NCBI RefSeq assembly: GCF_001707755.1
Contig: NZ_MBDL01000008.1
Location: 487,618 to 551,617 of the forward strand
DNA length: 64,000 nucleotides
From: Acinetobacter celticus
GTDB lineage: Bacteria; Pseudomonadota; Gammaproteobacteria; Pseudomonadales; Moraxellaceae
Direction: 5' to 3'
The translations under genes and the position numbers were made by a program. Under the pieces are notes generated by a model that ran no database searches, was not told the DNA's origin, and saw nothing but the letters and a program-made list of their open reading frames with translations. Below are positions 17,894 to 26,547 of this stretch, piece by piece (the first letter of the stretch is position 1; each line of letters begins with the position of its first letter).

Positions 17894-18238
17894 TTAATTC
17901 TCTTCTTGATCAAACCATTTTACTTCTATTTCATCAGTTTCAGGGGACTTAATTGTATGTGTCATCCCTTTTTCATCCGTAAACCCATAGGTCTTAATGC
18001 CTGTTCTTTTATTCAATATTGAATAAGGAATATTTATTAAAATTTCATTATTTTCAGAATTAATTGCCTGAAAGTTTCGATGTTCTGTTTCCACTCTTAT
18101 ATCAGGTAAAATAGTTCTAACAATGTCAACTTTTGCTCCACTTTGAAATACATGTTGTCCTGCTTTCACTTCAAACTTTGCAGGAGTTATAATTTTAATA
18201 CCATCTTTATTGATGATAATCTGAGAGCCACCCGCCAT
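17894..18238 (-). CDS. Orphan VgrG C-terminal (DUF2345-type) fragment
   Basis: The 114-residue product starts MAGGSQIIINKDGIKI and continues with FEVKAGQHVFQSGAKV. These are hallmarks of the DUF2345 beta-helix region at the C-terminal end of Acinetobacter VgrG, the type VI secretion spike, which is normally 700-1100 residues. The gp27/gp5-like parts are absent. The frame opens with an ATG preceded by TAGGTAATCCT, and AT-rich intergenic DNA lies upstream, so the rest of vgrG is not merely frame-shifted nearby. It is either a recombination scar carrying a swapped effector module or a short adaptor that still delivers the effector. Confidence 0.75.
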   Translation of the reverse strand: MAGGSQIIINKDGIKIITPAKFEVKAGQHVFQSGAKVDIVRTILPDIRVETEHRNFQAINSENNEILINIPYSILNKRTGIKTYGFTDEKGMTHTIKSPETDEIEVKWFDQEEN

Positions 18239-18329
18239 AGGATTACCTATTTTTTTATAAATTTATAAAAGTTGAGCCTGAATTTGGCATAATATAAATA
18301 ATTAATAATTCAATTTTTTTAATAAGAAT

Positions 18330-19019
18330 ATGACTTTCATCATAGCAATTCAGCTCAATGATAGCATCATTATCACAACAGACAATAAAAAAGTCGTTTT
18401 AAAAGAAACTAGTGAAATTCAATTCGACACTAAAAAATGCCAAAAAATTTATTCATGGAATAAAGGCATTATTACAGGCACAGGTGAAGGTTATGTGATT
18501 AGCAGATCCATTGAATTTTTTAAAAAATTAGCTCAATCCAATATAAATAAGCTTCCTCAGTGCTTGGATATATCAAGACAAATAAGAGAGTTAGAAATAG
18601 GCAAAAATTATTTTCAAGTAGAAAATACTAAACTGCTTTGTTCTTGTTATAACGACCGTGGCGCACAACTTTATACAATACAACGCTTTGAATCATCACA
18701 GCCTTACCAACTTACTGCAATTCCCCCTATGGATATTGCAGTTTGGCTATTTCATCCCAATATTGAAGCTATTTCTAGTGACCTACAGAACCTCTATACA
18801 GATTTAAAAGACTATTCAGCGTTCTTAAATCAAACCGACTGGATCAATTACTACATTGACCGTCTAGCACCAATCTATAAAAAGCAAAGCCAACAAGATT
18901 CATTGATGAGCCAAAGTTTTGATTTCTTTTTTCAGGCTAAGGATGAATACATTACTGGTCATATTCAAAATACAGCCCTAGAATTTAAGGAAATTTTCAC
19001 CAAAATTGACCTCATTTAA
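18330..19019 (+). CDS. Proteasome/HslV-like Ntn-hydrolase-fold protein candidate
   Basis: The 229-residue protein begins MTFIIAIQLNDSIIITTDNK. If Met1 is removed, Thr becomes residue 1 and Asp (Asp18 of the precursor) falls exactly at position 17. A Lys cluster follows near 34-38 and then IYSWNKGIITGTGEG. This copies the T1-D17-K33 pattern and strand order of proteasome beta and HslV subunits. The C-terminal half (about 120-229) is helical and unlike HslV. It is divergent from the orphan VgrG cassette, 91 bases away. No ATPase partner lies nearby. The fold assignment is my reading; whether it is a peptidase, an amidohydrolase or inactive is unknown. Confidence 0.65.
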   Translation: MTFIIAIQLNDSIIITTDNKKVVLKETSEIQFDTKKCQKIYSWNKGIITGTGEGYVISRSIEFFKKLAQSNINKLPQCLDISRQIRELEIGKNYFQVENTKLLCSCYNDRGAQLYTIQRFESSQPYQLTAIPPMDIAVWLFHPNIEAISSDLQNLYTDLKDYSAFLNQTDWINYYIDRLAPIYKKQSQQDSLMSQSFDFFFQAKDEYITGHIQNTALEFKEIFTKIDLI

Positions 19020-19288
19020 CATAATGGGCATTATGCGAATTTTATTCTTTTTAAGTCATAAAAAAAATATTTAGATATTTTATATAATCCCTAAAAATCC
19101 AACCTCAAAACAAAGGGCTAAAACGATTTGTGCCATTGACCATAAGAAGATTGGAATCAAGATTAAAGCTTCAAAAAAGTAAAACGAATCATAGTTAACC
19201 TGAGTTCAACCTAAAAAAGAGTAGGAAAAAGCCTTAGTATTTTAACGTCTTGGTTCTCAAGACAAAACGTTATAACACAAGGCTTTCT

Positions 19289-19372
19289 ATGGATCCTATT
19301 ACCGAAATATTTTATATTCTGGATGATTTTAGAAAAATATTTAATGAGTCATTAGGACATGCTCTCATTTGA
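19289..19372 (+). pseudogene. IS982-like transposase N-terminal remnant
   Basis: An ATG opens a 27-codon frame reading MDPITEIFYILDDFRKIF before a stop. This resembles the start of IS982-family transposases (ITEIF.x(2).DDF), of which only this piece remains. The assignment is from memory of the family's N-terminus. Confidence 0.45.
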
Positions 19373-19446
19373 GGTAGATATTTCATTCCTCTTACCTATT
19401 CACTTAAAATATCTTATATCACCATACTAAAATTAAGTTTTCTAAT

Positions 19447-20161
19447 ATGTCACGAAGAGTCATAACTGAAGAAATTTGGGTGAAAATCCAAACTCCTATA
19501 CAATTTTATGGCTACTATCGTTCACGTAATAGCAAGAATATTATGGAAACTTCAAACAGGCACACCTTGGCGTGATATTCCCAATTTTTTTGTCCTTGGT
19601 AAACAGCCTACAATCGTTGAGCGAATAAAGGGATATGAGAGACGTTTTTTTAACTACGAGGTAGAGTAGGTTTTCATTGACTGAAGCTACATTCGTACGC
19701 ATCAGCATGCAAGTGGAGCTCGGCATGGTGAAGATAGAGCAATTGGAAAATCAAGAGGTGGGGCAACTACAAAAATTCATTCTGCCATCGATGTAAATAG
19801 ACATCCAATTAATTTTGAAATCACTGGAGGCGAAGTCCACGACAGTCAAGTTGCAAGTTAATTGAGTTGGTCGGTGAAGTAGATTATTTGATCGCAGATA
19901 AAGGCTATAATTCAGAGTATATTCGTGAGGTTGCTCAATATCGTAAGATGATTCTTATTACTCCAAGAATAATCTAACAGCAAAAAACTGCACATAGAGT
20001 TTGACTACTACCTTTATTATCACTTAAGGCATCTTGTTGAAAATGTGTTTTCTCGTTTAAAGCATTTTAGTGGTATTACCGCACGTTTTGAAGAATTAGC
20101 TCGAAATTATAAATCCATGTTGTTCTTAGCATGCTTATTTATTTGGTGCAAAGCTAAGTAA
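19447..20161 (+). pseudogene. IS5-family (DDE) transposase, multiply frameshifted
   Basis: Pieces in different frames read ITEEIWVKIQ, then TGTPWRDIPNFF, GARHGEDRAIGKSRGGATT, KIHSAIDVNRHPINFEI, VDYLIADKGYNSEYI, YHLRHLVENVFSRLKHF and ACLFIWCKAK before the stop. They are in the order of an IS5/IS427-group transposase. The DDE-region motifs AID, ADKGY and the late VENVFSRLK are all present, but several indels break the frame. The gene is dead. Confidence 0.85.
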
Positions 20162-20362
20162 GGACACACCCTAATACTATTACAAGAGCACGGCGTTGCA
20201 CTTTAAGTAATAGTCTAAATGATGTAAAAGTAATATTTTTGCTTCAGGTATCACAGTACCCATATGTTTTGAAAACTTTTCACCGATTCACTTGTGCAAG
20301 TCAGCGCTATCTAAGGTAAAATCATTGACCTTATATAAAATACGAATGAGAGAGTTATATCC

Positions 20363-22423
20363 GTGCGTAATATTTTAGTCACTAACGCCCTTCCATACGC
20401 CAATGGCCCCATTCATATGGGTCACTTACTCGGTTATATCCAAGCAGATATTTGGGTTCGTGCCATGCGTGCAATGGGACACGATGTGACTTATGTATGC
20501 GCAGACGATGCTCACGGTACAGCCATCATGCTTCGTGCCGAAGCCAACGGTATTTCACCCGAAGAACAAATTGCCAATGTGCAAAAAGAACATATTCGCG
20601 ATTTTGACGGTTTTAGTGTGTATTTCGACCATTATGACTCAACTCATAGCGCTGAAAATAAAGCACGTTCAGAAGAAATTTACATTAAAAACCGTGAAGC
20701 GGGCAATATTGCTGTACGCCCAGTTACACAGCTTTTTGACCCTGAAAAAGGTATGTTCCTATCTGACCGTTTCATTAAAGGCACATGCCCGAAGTGTAAA
20801 GCAGAAAATCAATACGGTGATGCCTGTGAAGTATGTGGAACAACCTATAACGCTACAGAATTATTAGACCCACGTTCGACATTAAGTGGCGCGACACCTA
20901 TAGAGAAGTCATCTGATCACTACTTCTTTAAACTGCCAAACTTTGCAGAATATTTACAAAAATGGACACGTGATGAAGGTCGCTTGCCTGTTTCAATTGC
21001 CAACAAACTGGATGAATGGTTTGAAAATGGTTTAAATGATTGGGATATTTCCCGTGATGCACCATATTTTGGTTTTGAAATTCCAGATGCACCCAACAAA
21101 TATTTCTATGTATGGGTAGATGCACCTATTGGCTATATGTCGAGTTTTGAAAACTACATTAAAGCCAAACGCCCTGAACTAAGCTTTGATGACTTTTGGA
21201 AGAAAGACTCTGACAAAGAAGTCTATCATTTCATTGGTAAAGACATCGTTTACTTCCACGCGCTGTTTTGGCCTGCCATGCTTGAAGGCTCAAACTACCG
21301 TACGCCAACAGGTTTATTTGTGAATGGTTTCTTGACTGTCAATGGTCAAAAAATGTCAAAATCTCGTGGCACATTTATTAAAGCTGAAACTTATTTAGAA
21401 CATTTAAACCCTGAATATTTACGTTATTACTTCGCATCTAAGTTGTCAGATAAAGTTGAAGATTCTGACTTAAACTTAGATGATTTCGTGCAAAAAGTAA
21501 ATTCTGACTTAGTCGGTAAAGTGGTGAATATTGCGAGCCGTTGTGCAAAATTCATTAACACCAAGTTTGACAATAAACTCTCTGCAACATGTGCAGAACC
21601 TGAATTGGTACAAAGCTTTATTGATGCAGGCGATTCAATTGCCAAAGCATATGAAGCACGTGAGTTTTCTGCTGCGATTCGTGAAATTATGGCACTTGCA
21701 GATAAAGCCAACCAATATATTGATGAGAAAAAACCGTGGGCATTGGCGAAGCAAGAAGGCCAAGAACAACAAGTTCATGACGTGTGTTCAGTCGGCATTA
21801 ACCTCTTCCGTCAATTGGCAGTTTACTTAGCTCCTGTACTGCCAACGTTGGCACAGCAAGTTCAAGACTTCTTAAAACTTGAATCTTTCAATTTTGCTTC
21901 TGTAAAAACTGTTTTAGTCGATCATGAAATTGCACAGTTCCAAGCTTTAATGCAGCGTGTTGACCCGAAAGCTGTGGCGGCAATGGTCGATGCTTCTAAA
22001 GACTCTTTAGCGGCTACGGCTGAACCTGTAAAAGTTGAAAAGAAAAAAGAGAAGAAAGCAGTACCTGCCAAAGTTGAACCTAAAGTTGGCGAAGCTGAAA
22101 TTATCGGTATTGAAGACTTTATGAAAGTTGACCTTCGTGTCGCTGAAGTTTTAGATGCTGCCCACGTTGAAGGTTCTAACAAACTGCTTCAATTGACCTT
22201 AAATGTCGGCGAAGCTGAACCACGCAATGTATTCAGTGGTATTCGTGAGTTCTACGCACCTGAAGATCTAAAAGGTAAACTGGTGGTCATGGTGGCAAAC
22301 CTTGCACCGCGTAAAATGCGTTTTGGTATTTCTAACGGTATGGTGCTTGCTGCGGGTAATGGCGAAGGTGTTTGGGTGATTTCACCTGAATCTGGTGCTA
22401 AAGCGGGTGATAAAGTGTCTTAA
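20363..22423 (+). CDS. metG: Methionyl-tRNA synthetase
   Basis: The enzyme charges elongator and initiator tRNA-Met. The 686-residue protein is of the long, dimeric type. The HIGH-like site is [15 protein letters not shown] at residues 11-25. The zinc knuckle has CPKC and CEVC pairs (about residues 141-157), and KMSKSRGTF lies near residue 331. A Lys/Pro/Ala-rich linker near 560-580 leads to the C-terminal EMAPII/Trbp111 tRNA-binding domain ([12 protein letters not shown] onward). The start is GTG with GAGAGTT upstream. The coding strand is divergent from mrp, 6.8 kb away across the accessory insertion. Confidence 0.98.
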   Translation: MRNILVTNALPYANGPIHMGHLLGYIQADIWVRAMRAMGHDVTYVCADDAHGTAIMLRAEANGISPEEQIANVQKEHIRDFDGFSVYFDHYDSTHSAENKARSEEIYIKNREAGNIAVRPVTQLFDPEKGMFLSDRFIKGTCPKCKAENQYGDACEVCGTTYNATELLDPRSTLSGATPIEKSSDHYFFKLPNFAEYLQKWTRDEGRLPVSIANKLDEWFENGLNDWDISRDAPYFGFEIPDAPNKYFYVWVDAPIGYMSSFENYIKAKRPELSFDDFWKKDSDKEVYHFIGKDIVYFHALFWPAMLEGSNYRTPTGLFVNGFLTVNGQKMSKSRGTFIKAETYLEHLNPEYLRYYFASKLSDKVEDSDLNLDDFVQKVNSDLVGKVVNIASRCAKFINTKFDNKLSATCAEPELVQSFIDAGDSIAKAYEAREFSAAIREIMALADKANQYIDEKKPWALAKQEGQEQQVHDVCSVGINLFRQLAVYLAPVLPTLAQQVQDFLKLESFNFASVKTVLVDHEIAQFQALMQRVDPKAVAAMVDASKDSLAATAEPVKVEKKKEKKAVPAKVEPKVGEAEIIGIEDFMKVDLRVAEVLDAAHVEGSNKLLQLTLNVGEAEPRNVFSGIREFYAPEDLKGKLVVMVANLAPRKMRFGISNGMVLAAGNGEGVWVISPESGAKAGDKVS

Positions 22424-22440
22424 GATTTAGACACTTATGA

Positions 22441-22472
22441 AAAGCCCTGCTATATTCTTAGTGAGGCTTTTT
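22441..22472 (+). terminator. Probable metG terminator
   Basis: AAAAGCC (22441-22447) pairs with GGCTTTT (22466-22472) around an 18-base loop and ends in a T run, 17 bases after the metG stop codon. Confidence 0.65.
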
Positions 22473-22487
22473 ATTTAAGTAAATCAA

Positions 22488-24032
22488 ATGAATTTAGAAT
22501 TAAAAAAAATCAATGAAGCAATAAATGCTATTTCTTATTCAATTGATACTGAACAATATGATGAAGCATTGTTAGGTTCGGAGATGATGTTAAATGAACT
22601 CGAAAAGTATGAAACTTCCGAATCAGTATTACATTTATTATTTAATTTAGCAGGGCAATTTATAGACGTAGGTACATCTTTAAGAAATAAAAATGCTGTT
22701 TCTAAAGGAATCCAAATTTTAGAAACCAACTCAGATCATTATGAAATTCAATCTAATATTAACTATTATTATAATTTAGCAAATGGAAAATTATCCTTAG
22801 CAAATGATTGTGGTTATTCCGAAGAAAAAGTAACTTTTAAAAATATAGATTTATATAATGATGTTAAAAACCTATATTGGAAAGCATATAAATTAATTAA
22901 AAAAGAAAATAACTACGATTTATATCAGCAAAATATAATTAATCTTGCAAATACTCTCAAACAACAATTTCGTTTTTCGGAAGCCTTACAACTCTATAAT
23001 TCCGTAATTAAAGAAAATACTACCTACCCTCAAGCATGGCTAAATCGAACATCATGTTTAGAGCAATTTGATCAATTATTAGATCATCGCACTGAAAAAA
23101 TGATTATTGAAATAATAAAAGGATATAAATTTGCTAGCGAATCTCCGTTAATCCCTAAAGCTTGGATTCCCTATTACAATCATAAGATAGATTATTTAAC
23201 TAAACAATTAAGTTCCAAAAATTTAGATATTGAAGAATTAGAGACATCTAAAGACAATTCCTCAATGAGTGACTTTCGACAATGGTGTATCAAAGAAAAT
23301 TTAACTTTGAATATTCACGGCATGTATTGTCCATGCATAGCCAATGAGCGAGACACTTTAACCTTATTTGAAAGCGTCATTTCTTCTCAGAATATTCTTC
23401 AATACGAACAATACTTGAATCGTATTAAAGCTGAGTTTTCATTAGTTCGTGTTCTTTACTATGAATATAGATTTACTGAGAGCTATAAAGTTGATTTTGA
23501 AAGTTGTTACTCAGAATTAAATGAACATGAAATCATAGATATAAGATCCGAAAAATTAAGGACTTGTTTTAGATTATGCTTTTCAATACTAGATAAATTA
23601 GCAATTTTTCTTTGCCAATATTTCGGATTAACAATTAATAAAAATACGGCTTTTAATAATTTTTGGCATACAAATAAATTAAAACTTGAAGAAAAAGAAA
23701 ATTTTGCTTTGATTGCAATTAATAGTCTTATATACGATCTAAATGAAAAAAATGGGCAATTTGGATTTTATAAAATTTGGCGAAACTCGCTAGAGCATCA
23801 TATTTTATTTTTAGTACCTGATTCATTTGAGCTCTCAAATGATTCGACACATACTTATGTAAAAATCAGCGATTTTGAAAGTAGTCTTCAGAATTTACTT
23901 CAATTTACTAGATCTGCTATTTTTTCGACTGTGTTTGCCATTGTTGAGGATTTACGCCAAACACAACCTAAGAGTCACGTAAACACAATGAGTATTACAA
24001 TACATAAGAAAGATTTTAATCAAAATTATTAA
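22488..24032 (+). CDS. TPR plus LA2681-type HEPN domain protein
   Basis: The 514-residue protein is very AT-rich compared with metG. Residues 1-230 are helical repeats of TPR type (for example QQNIINLANTLKQQFRFSEA near 150-175). A mid-region with GMYCPCIANERDTLTLF follows. The C-terminal domain has FRLCFSILDKLAIFLCQYFG and the signature R432-NSLE-H437 (R-x4-H). This matches the LA2681 group of HEPN proteins, predicted RNases from defence and toxin systems. No clear ribosome-binding site is seen before the ATG. No antitoxin gene is adjacent. Base composition and position just after metG suggest horizontal acquisition. Confidence 0.82.
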   Translation: MNLELKKINEAINAISYSIDTEQYDEALLGSEMMLNELEKYETSESVLHLLFNLAGQFIDVGTSLRNKNAVSKGIQILETNSDHYEIQSNINYYYNLANGKLSLANDCGYSEEKVTFKNIDLYNDVKNLYWKAYKLIKKENNYDLYQQNIINLANTLKQQFRFSEALQLYNSVIKENTTYPQAWLNRTSCLEQFDQLLDHRTEKMIIEIIKGYKFASESPLIPKAWIPYYNHKIDYLTKQLSSKNLDIEELETSKDNSSMSDFRQWCIKENLTLNIHGMYCPCIANERDTLTLFESVISSQNILQYEQYLNRIKAEFSLVRVLYYEYRFTESYKVDFESCYSELNEHEIIDIRSEKLRTCFRLCFSILDKLAIFLCQYFGLTINKNTAFNNFWHTNKLKLEEKENFALIAINSLIYDLNEKNGQFGFYKIWRNSLEHHILFLVPDSFELSNDSTHTYVKISDFESSLQNLLQFTRSAIFSTVFAIVEDLRQTQPKSHVNTMSITIHKKDFNQNY

Positions 24033-24073
24033 TATGATAAAAAAGACTATCTCTTTAAAACTTACAAAAATCC

Positions 24074-25039
24074 ATGAAAACTTTAAAACCTCTATTCCTA
24101 GCATTCGCTCTAATTACTACAGCCCTTACCACCCAAGCTGCCGAATCCGCCATCCCCCAACAAAAACAAGTTTCAGGCTATTACCAATACCAAGCAGGTG
24201 ATGTACAAATCACTGCCCTGCTAGACGGCACCAATTTCATGTCACCGAAGCTATTTCAAAACCTTCCAGAAAAACAAGTGCATGAAATTTTAAAGAAATA
24301 CACTGCCGACCAAGCCAAAGGTGTACAAACCTCCATAAATGCCTTTTTAGTCAATACAGGTCATTCACTGGTTTTGGTGGATAGCGGTGCTGCTAGCTGT
24401 TTTGGTACACATTTAGGTTCAGTGTTAAGCAACTTAAAAGCATCAGGCTATAAACCTGAACAAGTCGATACTATCTTGCTGACACACCTGCACCCAGACC
24501 ATGTGTGTGGCATTAGCCAAAATGGCATGGCTAACTTTCCAAATGCAACGGTTTATGTTTCGAACGATGAAGCGAACTATTGGCTAAACCCGAAACAGGT
24601 CGAAAAGTTCCCGAAAGAGAAACAAGCAGGCTACTTAGGAACTGTTGAAAAAATTAAACAAGCCATTGCGCCCTATCAAGCCAAACAACGCTTCAAAACG
24701 TATCAACTGGGCGATCAAGTTCAGGGCTTTAAAGTCATTAATACCGCGGGGCATACGCCGGGACATTTTAGCTATGCGCTGAAAACCAAAAACGAAACAG
24801 TGGTATTTATTGGTGACATTGTGCACTCACATACCGTGCAATTCGACAAACCAGAAACCGCTATTGATTATGACATCGACCCGAAAAAAGCGGTGCAAAC
24901 TCGCTTAAAGCAATTTGCGGAATATGCAAAAGGCGGGCAAACTATTGCAGCACCACACTTGCCGTTCCCTGCTATTGGACATATCTATTCCGCAGATGGG
25001 AAAAGCTATCAATGGATTCCTGTGCATTTTAAGGATTAA
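24074..25039 (+). CDS. Exported metallo-beta-lactamase-fold hydrolase
   Basis: The 321-residue protein has a signal peptide (LKPLFLAFALITTALTTQA, cleavage near residue 22) and an MBL domain. The zinc motif THLHPDHVCGI lies near residues 136-146. Other metal-site elements are NTAGHTPGHFSY near 218-228 and FIGDIVHSH near 245-253, with a late APHLPFPAIGHI. These features define a dizinc periplasmic hydrolase related to lactonase- and glyoxalase-like MBL proteins; the substrate is unknown. It is not obviously a beta-lactamase. It is single, with no clear ribosome-binding site, and a terminator lies 120 bases downstream. Confidence 0.9.
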   Translation: MKTLKPLFLAFALITTALTTQAAESAIPQQKQVSGYYQYQAGDVQITALLDGTNFMSPKLFQNLPEKQVHEILKKYTADQAKGVQTSINAFLVNTGHSLVLVDSGAASCFGTHLGSVLSNLKASGYKPEQVDTILLTHLHPDHVCGISQNGMANFPNATVYVSNDEANYWLNPKQVEKFPKEKQAGYLGTVEKIKQAIAPYQAKQRFKTYQLGDQVQGFKVINTAGHTPGHFSYALKTKNETVVFIGDIVHSHTVQFDKPETAIDYDIDPKKAVQTRLKQFAEYAKGGQTIAAPHLPFPAIGHIYSADGKSYQWIPVHFKD

Positions 25040-25051
25040 TTGATAACAAAC

Positions 25052-25125
25052 TTCCTCCTTTTAAGAGGAGGAAACATTGTTCCGCAAAGGGTAAAGTAAG
25101 GCAGAATTTCCCTCTAAAAGATAGT
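25052..25125. repeat. Degenerate REP-like intergenic repeat
   Basis: TTCCTCCT (25052-25059) and AGGAGGAA (25066-25073) form a hairpin, followed by a TTTCCCTCTAAAAGATAG segment. The form resembles a decayed version of the element at 61897-61986. Confidence 0.45.
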
Positions 25126-25158
25126 CAAGCAAATAAACCAAGTCAAAAGCACAGCTAC

Positions 25159-25188
25159 AAAAAAGCCCCTATCACTAGAGGCTTTTTT
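25159..25188. terminator. Bidirectional terminator
   Basis: AAAAAAGCCCCT pairs with AGAGGCTTTTTT (one mismatch) around ATCACT. It can serve the MBL gene (+) and the small membrane-protein ORF ending at 25214 (-). Confidence 0.8.
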
Positions 25189-25213
25189 ATTTGCAAATAA
25201 CGGGTACTTCGAC

Positions 25214-25330
25214 CTAGCCATTCAGAAAAAACTCCCAGATGACATAACCTATGCTGAAGCCAAGTAACGAGTATGCTGTAATAATAAAATATACAAAACT
25301 TGCTTTGTTTTTCTTTTTCCAGAAACTCAT
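25214..25330 (-). CDS. 38-residue single-helix membrane protein
   Basis: The short frame reads MSFWKKKNKASFVYFIITAY and continues with SLLGFSIGYVIWEFFLNG. It has a positively charged cytoplasmic N-terminus and one transmembrane helix. An AGGTGATGA ribosome-binding site lies immediately upstream of the ATG, and a terminator follows the stop codon. The charge distribution and signals make it a convincing small protein. Its function is unknown. Confidence 0.7.
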   Translation of the reverse strand: MSFWKKKNKASFVYFIITAYSLLGFSIGYVIWEFFLNG

Positions 25331-25752
25331 TTCATCACCTAAATGTACTAATTCACACCATATTAACGTGTATTAAATAAAAAGTGAAACAAAGCTAAGC
25401 TTTTAATTTATAAAATATTTTATCTACAAAACCGTCGATTTTTTCAAATAAAGTCAATATACAGATTTTCATTATTTTTCTAATACAGACAACAACAACA
25501 AGAGTTATTGGTGAATACCTATATTTTTTTAGGAATGAAGCGTTTCTTGCAAACTATTAGATAAATCAGCCATTTATCTTGATGGAATAATTATCGCCAT
25601 CTGCAAGATTGTTTTCGTCTACAAATAAAATCGGCTCTATAACATCATAGCATCAAAAAGATCAGAAACTCTCGTTCTCTAAAGCCCAAAGAAGCACCTT
25701 CTATGAAAGCACAAGGTTTTATTATTTTATGGATTCCGCTAGGCAACTAAAA
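25331..25752. other. AT-rich intergenic region
   Basis: No gene, repeat or clear regulatory palindrome was recognised in these 420 bases. They contain the leader of the 38-residue ORF at the left end. Confidence 0.5.
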
Positions 25753-26376
25753 TTACTTCATCCCAAAAATTAACTTTAACCCTAACAAGGTCATGACCCC
25801 ACCTGCAATACGATCAAACACTGCCTTAAACTTCAAATAAACACGGCGCGGTTTTTCTGCAGATAAAGCCACAGCCACCAATGAACACCATCCGGCATCA
25901 ATAAAAAAACACAAAATAGGTAAAACGAAATAGAAATAAGTGGGAATTTCTTTCGGTAAAAGTGCCGTAAAAATACTGGCCAAAACAATCGCTATTTTAG
26001 GGTTCGACAATTGAGTAATGAGGCCTGTGGTAAATGCACGGCGTAAGGTCATTTGCGTAGATACATTTTTATCTGTATCGATAGGCTCTTTGGCATGCTT
26101 AATAATTTTAAAAGCCAAAAACAGTAAATATAAGCCACCACAAATTTTTAAAGCCAAATAAGCCGAAGGCACAGCCAGTAAAAAAGCCTGCAAACCCAGT
26201 ACCGCCAACAAACCAAAAACGGCAGCGCCAGTGCCTGTTCCTAAAGCCGTAAACAAACCATGTTTACGTGAAATTGCAATTGAATTTTTAGCCACATAAA
26301 TAGAGGTTGGCCCCGGACTCATTGCCCCTAACATTAAAGCAAAAGCAATAGAGCCTAAAATCCAAAATGATTCCAC
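25753..26376 (-). CDS. LysE/RhtB-family amino-acid exporter (second copy)
   Basis: The 207-residue protein has six hydrophobic segments and the family signature AMSPGPTSIYVAKNSI near residues 18-33. It continues with LGTGTGAAVFGLLAVLG and QLSNPKIAIVLASIF near 116-130. It should export amino acids or related compounds from the cytoplasm; the substrate is unknown. It is only distantly similar to the LysE protein at 11236-11829, so this is not a recent duplication. A short divergent gap separates it from the DIP1984-type gene. Confidence 0.9.
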   Translation of the reverse strand: MESFWILGSIAFALMLGAMSPGPTSIYVAKNSIAISRKHGLFTALGTGTGAAVFGLLAVLGLQAFLLAVPSAYLALKICGGLYLLFLAFKIIKHAKEPIDTDKNVSTQMTLRRAFTTGLITQLSNPKIAIVLASIFTALLPKEIPTYFYFVLPILCFFIDAGWCSLVAVALSAEKPRRVYLKFKAVFDRIAGGVMTLLGLKLIFGMK

Positions 26377-26547
26377 GGTAATACCTTAAAAATAAATGCC
26401 GTGGCAATTCTACAAGCTTGATGGCCGAATATCTTCCTATTTTTCACCAGACTTTCACAAAACTACCGAATAATTCACTGTAATTTCCTTGATTGCCCCA
26501 CGATTCCATTGCATGATCGTATTCAAGGAATAAAAGATTTAAAAATT

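Larger units (their letters stand above)
19230..20172 (+). mobile_element. Decayed insertion-sequence region
   Basis: The segment holds two dead transposase remnants (described separately) and an imperfect long hairpin (19230-19284) around the first. It ends in AGGACACACCC at 20161-20171, which looks like an IS5-family terminal repeat. A matching left end in inverted orientation was not found; AGGACATGCTC at 19353-19363 has the same orientation as the right end. The element is not intact. Confidence 0.6.

Noticed and set aside
19353..19363. AGGACATGCTC as the left end of the IS5 element
   Set aside because: It has the same orientation as the right end rather than inverted, so it cannot be the matching terminal repeat.
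13567..20362. Complete prophage
   Set aside because: No integrase, capsid, tail or terminase genes are present; only a C4-like RNA and IS remnants hint at mobile DNA.
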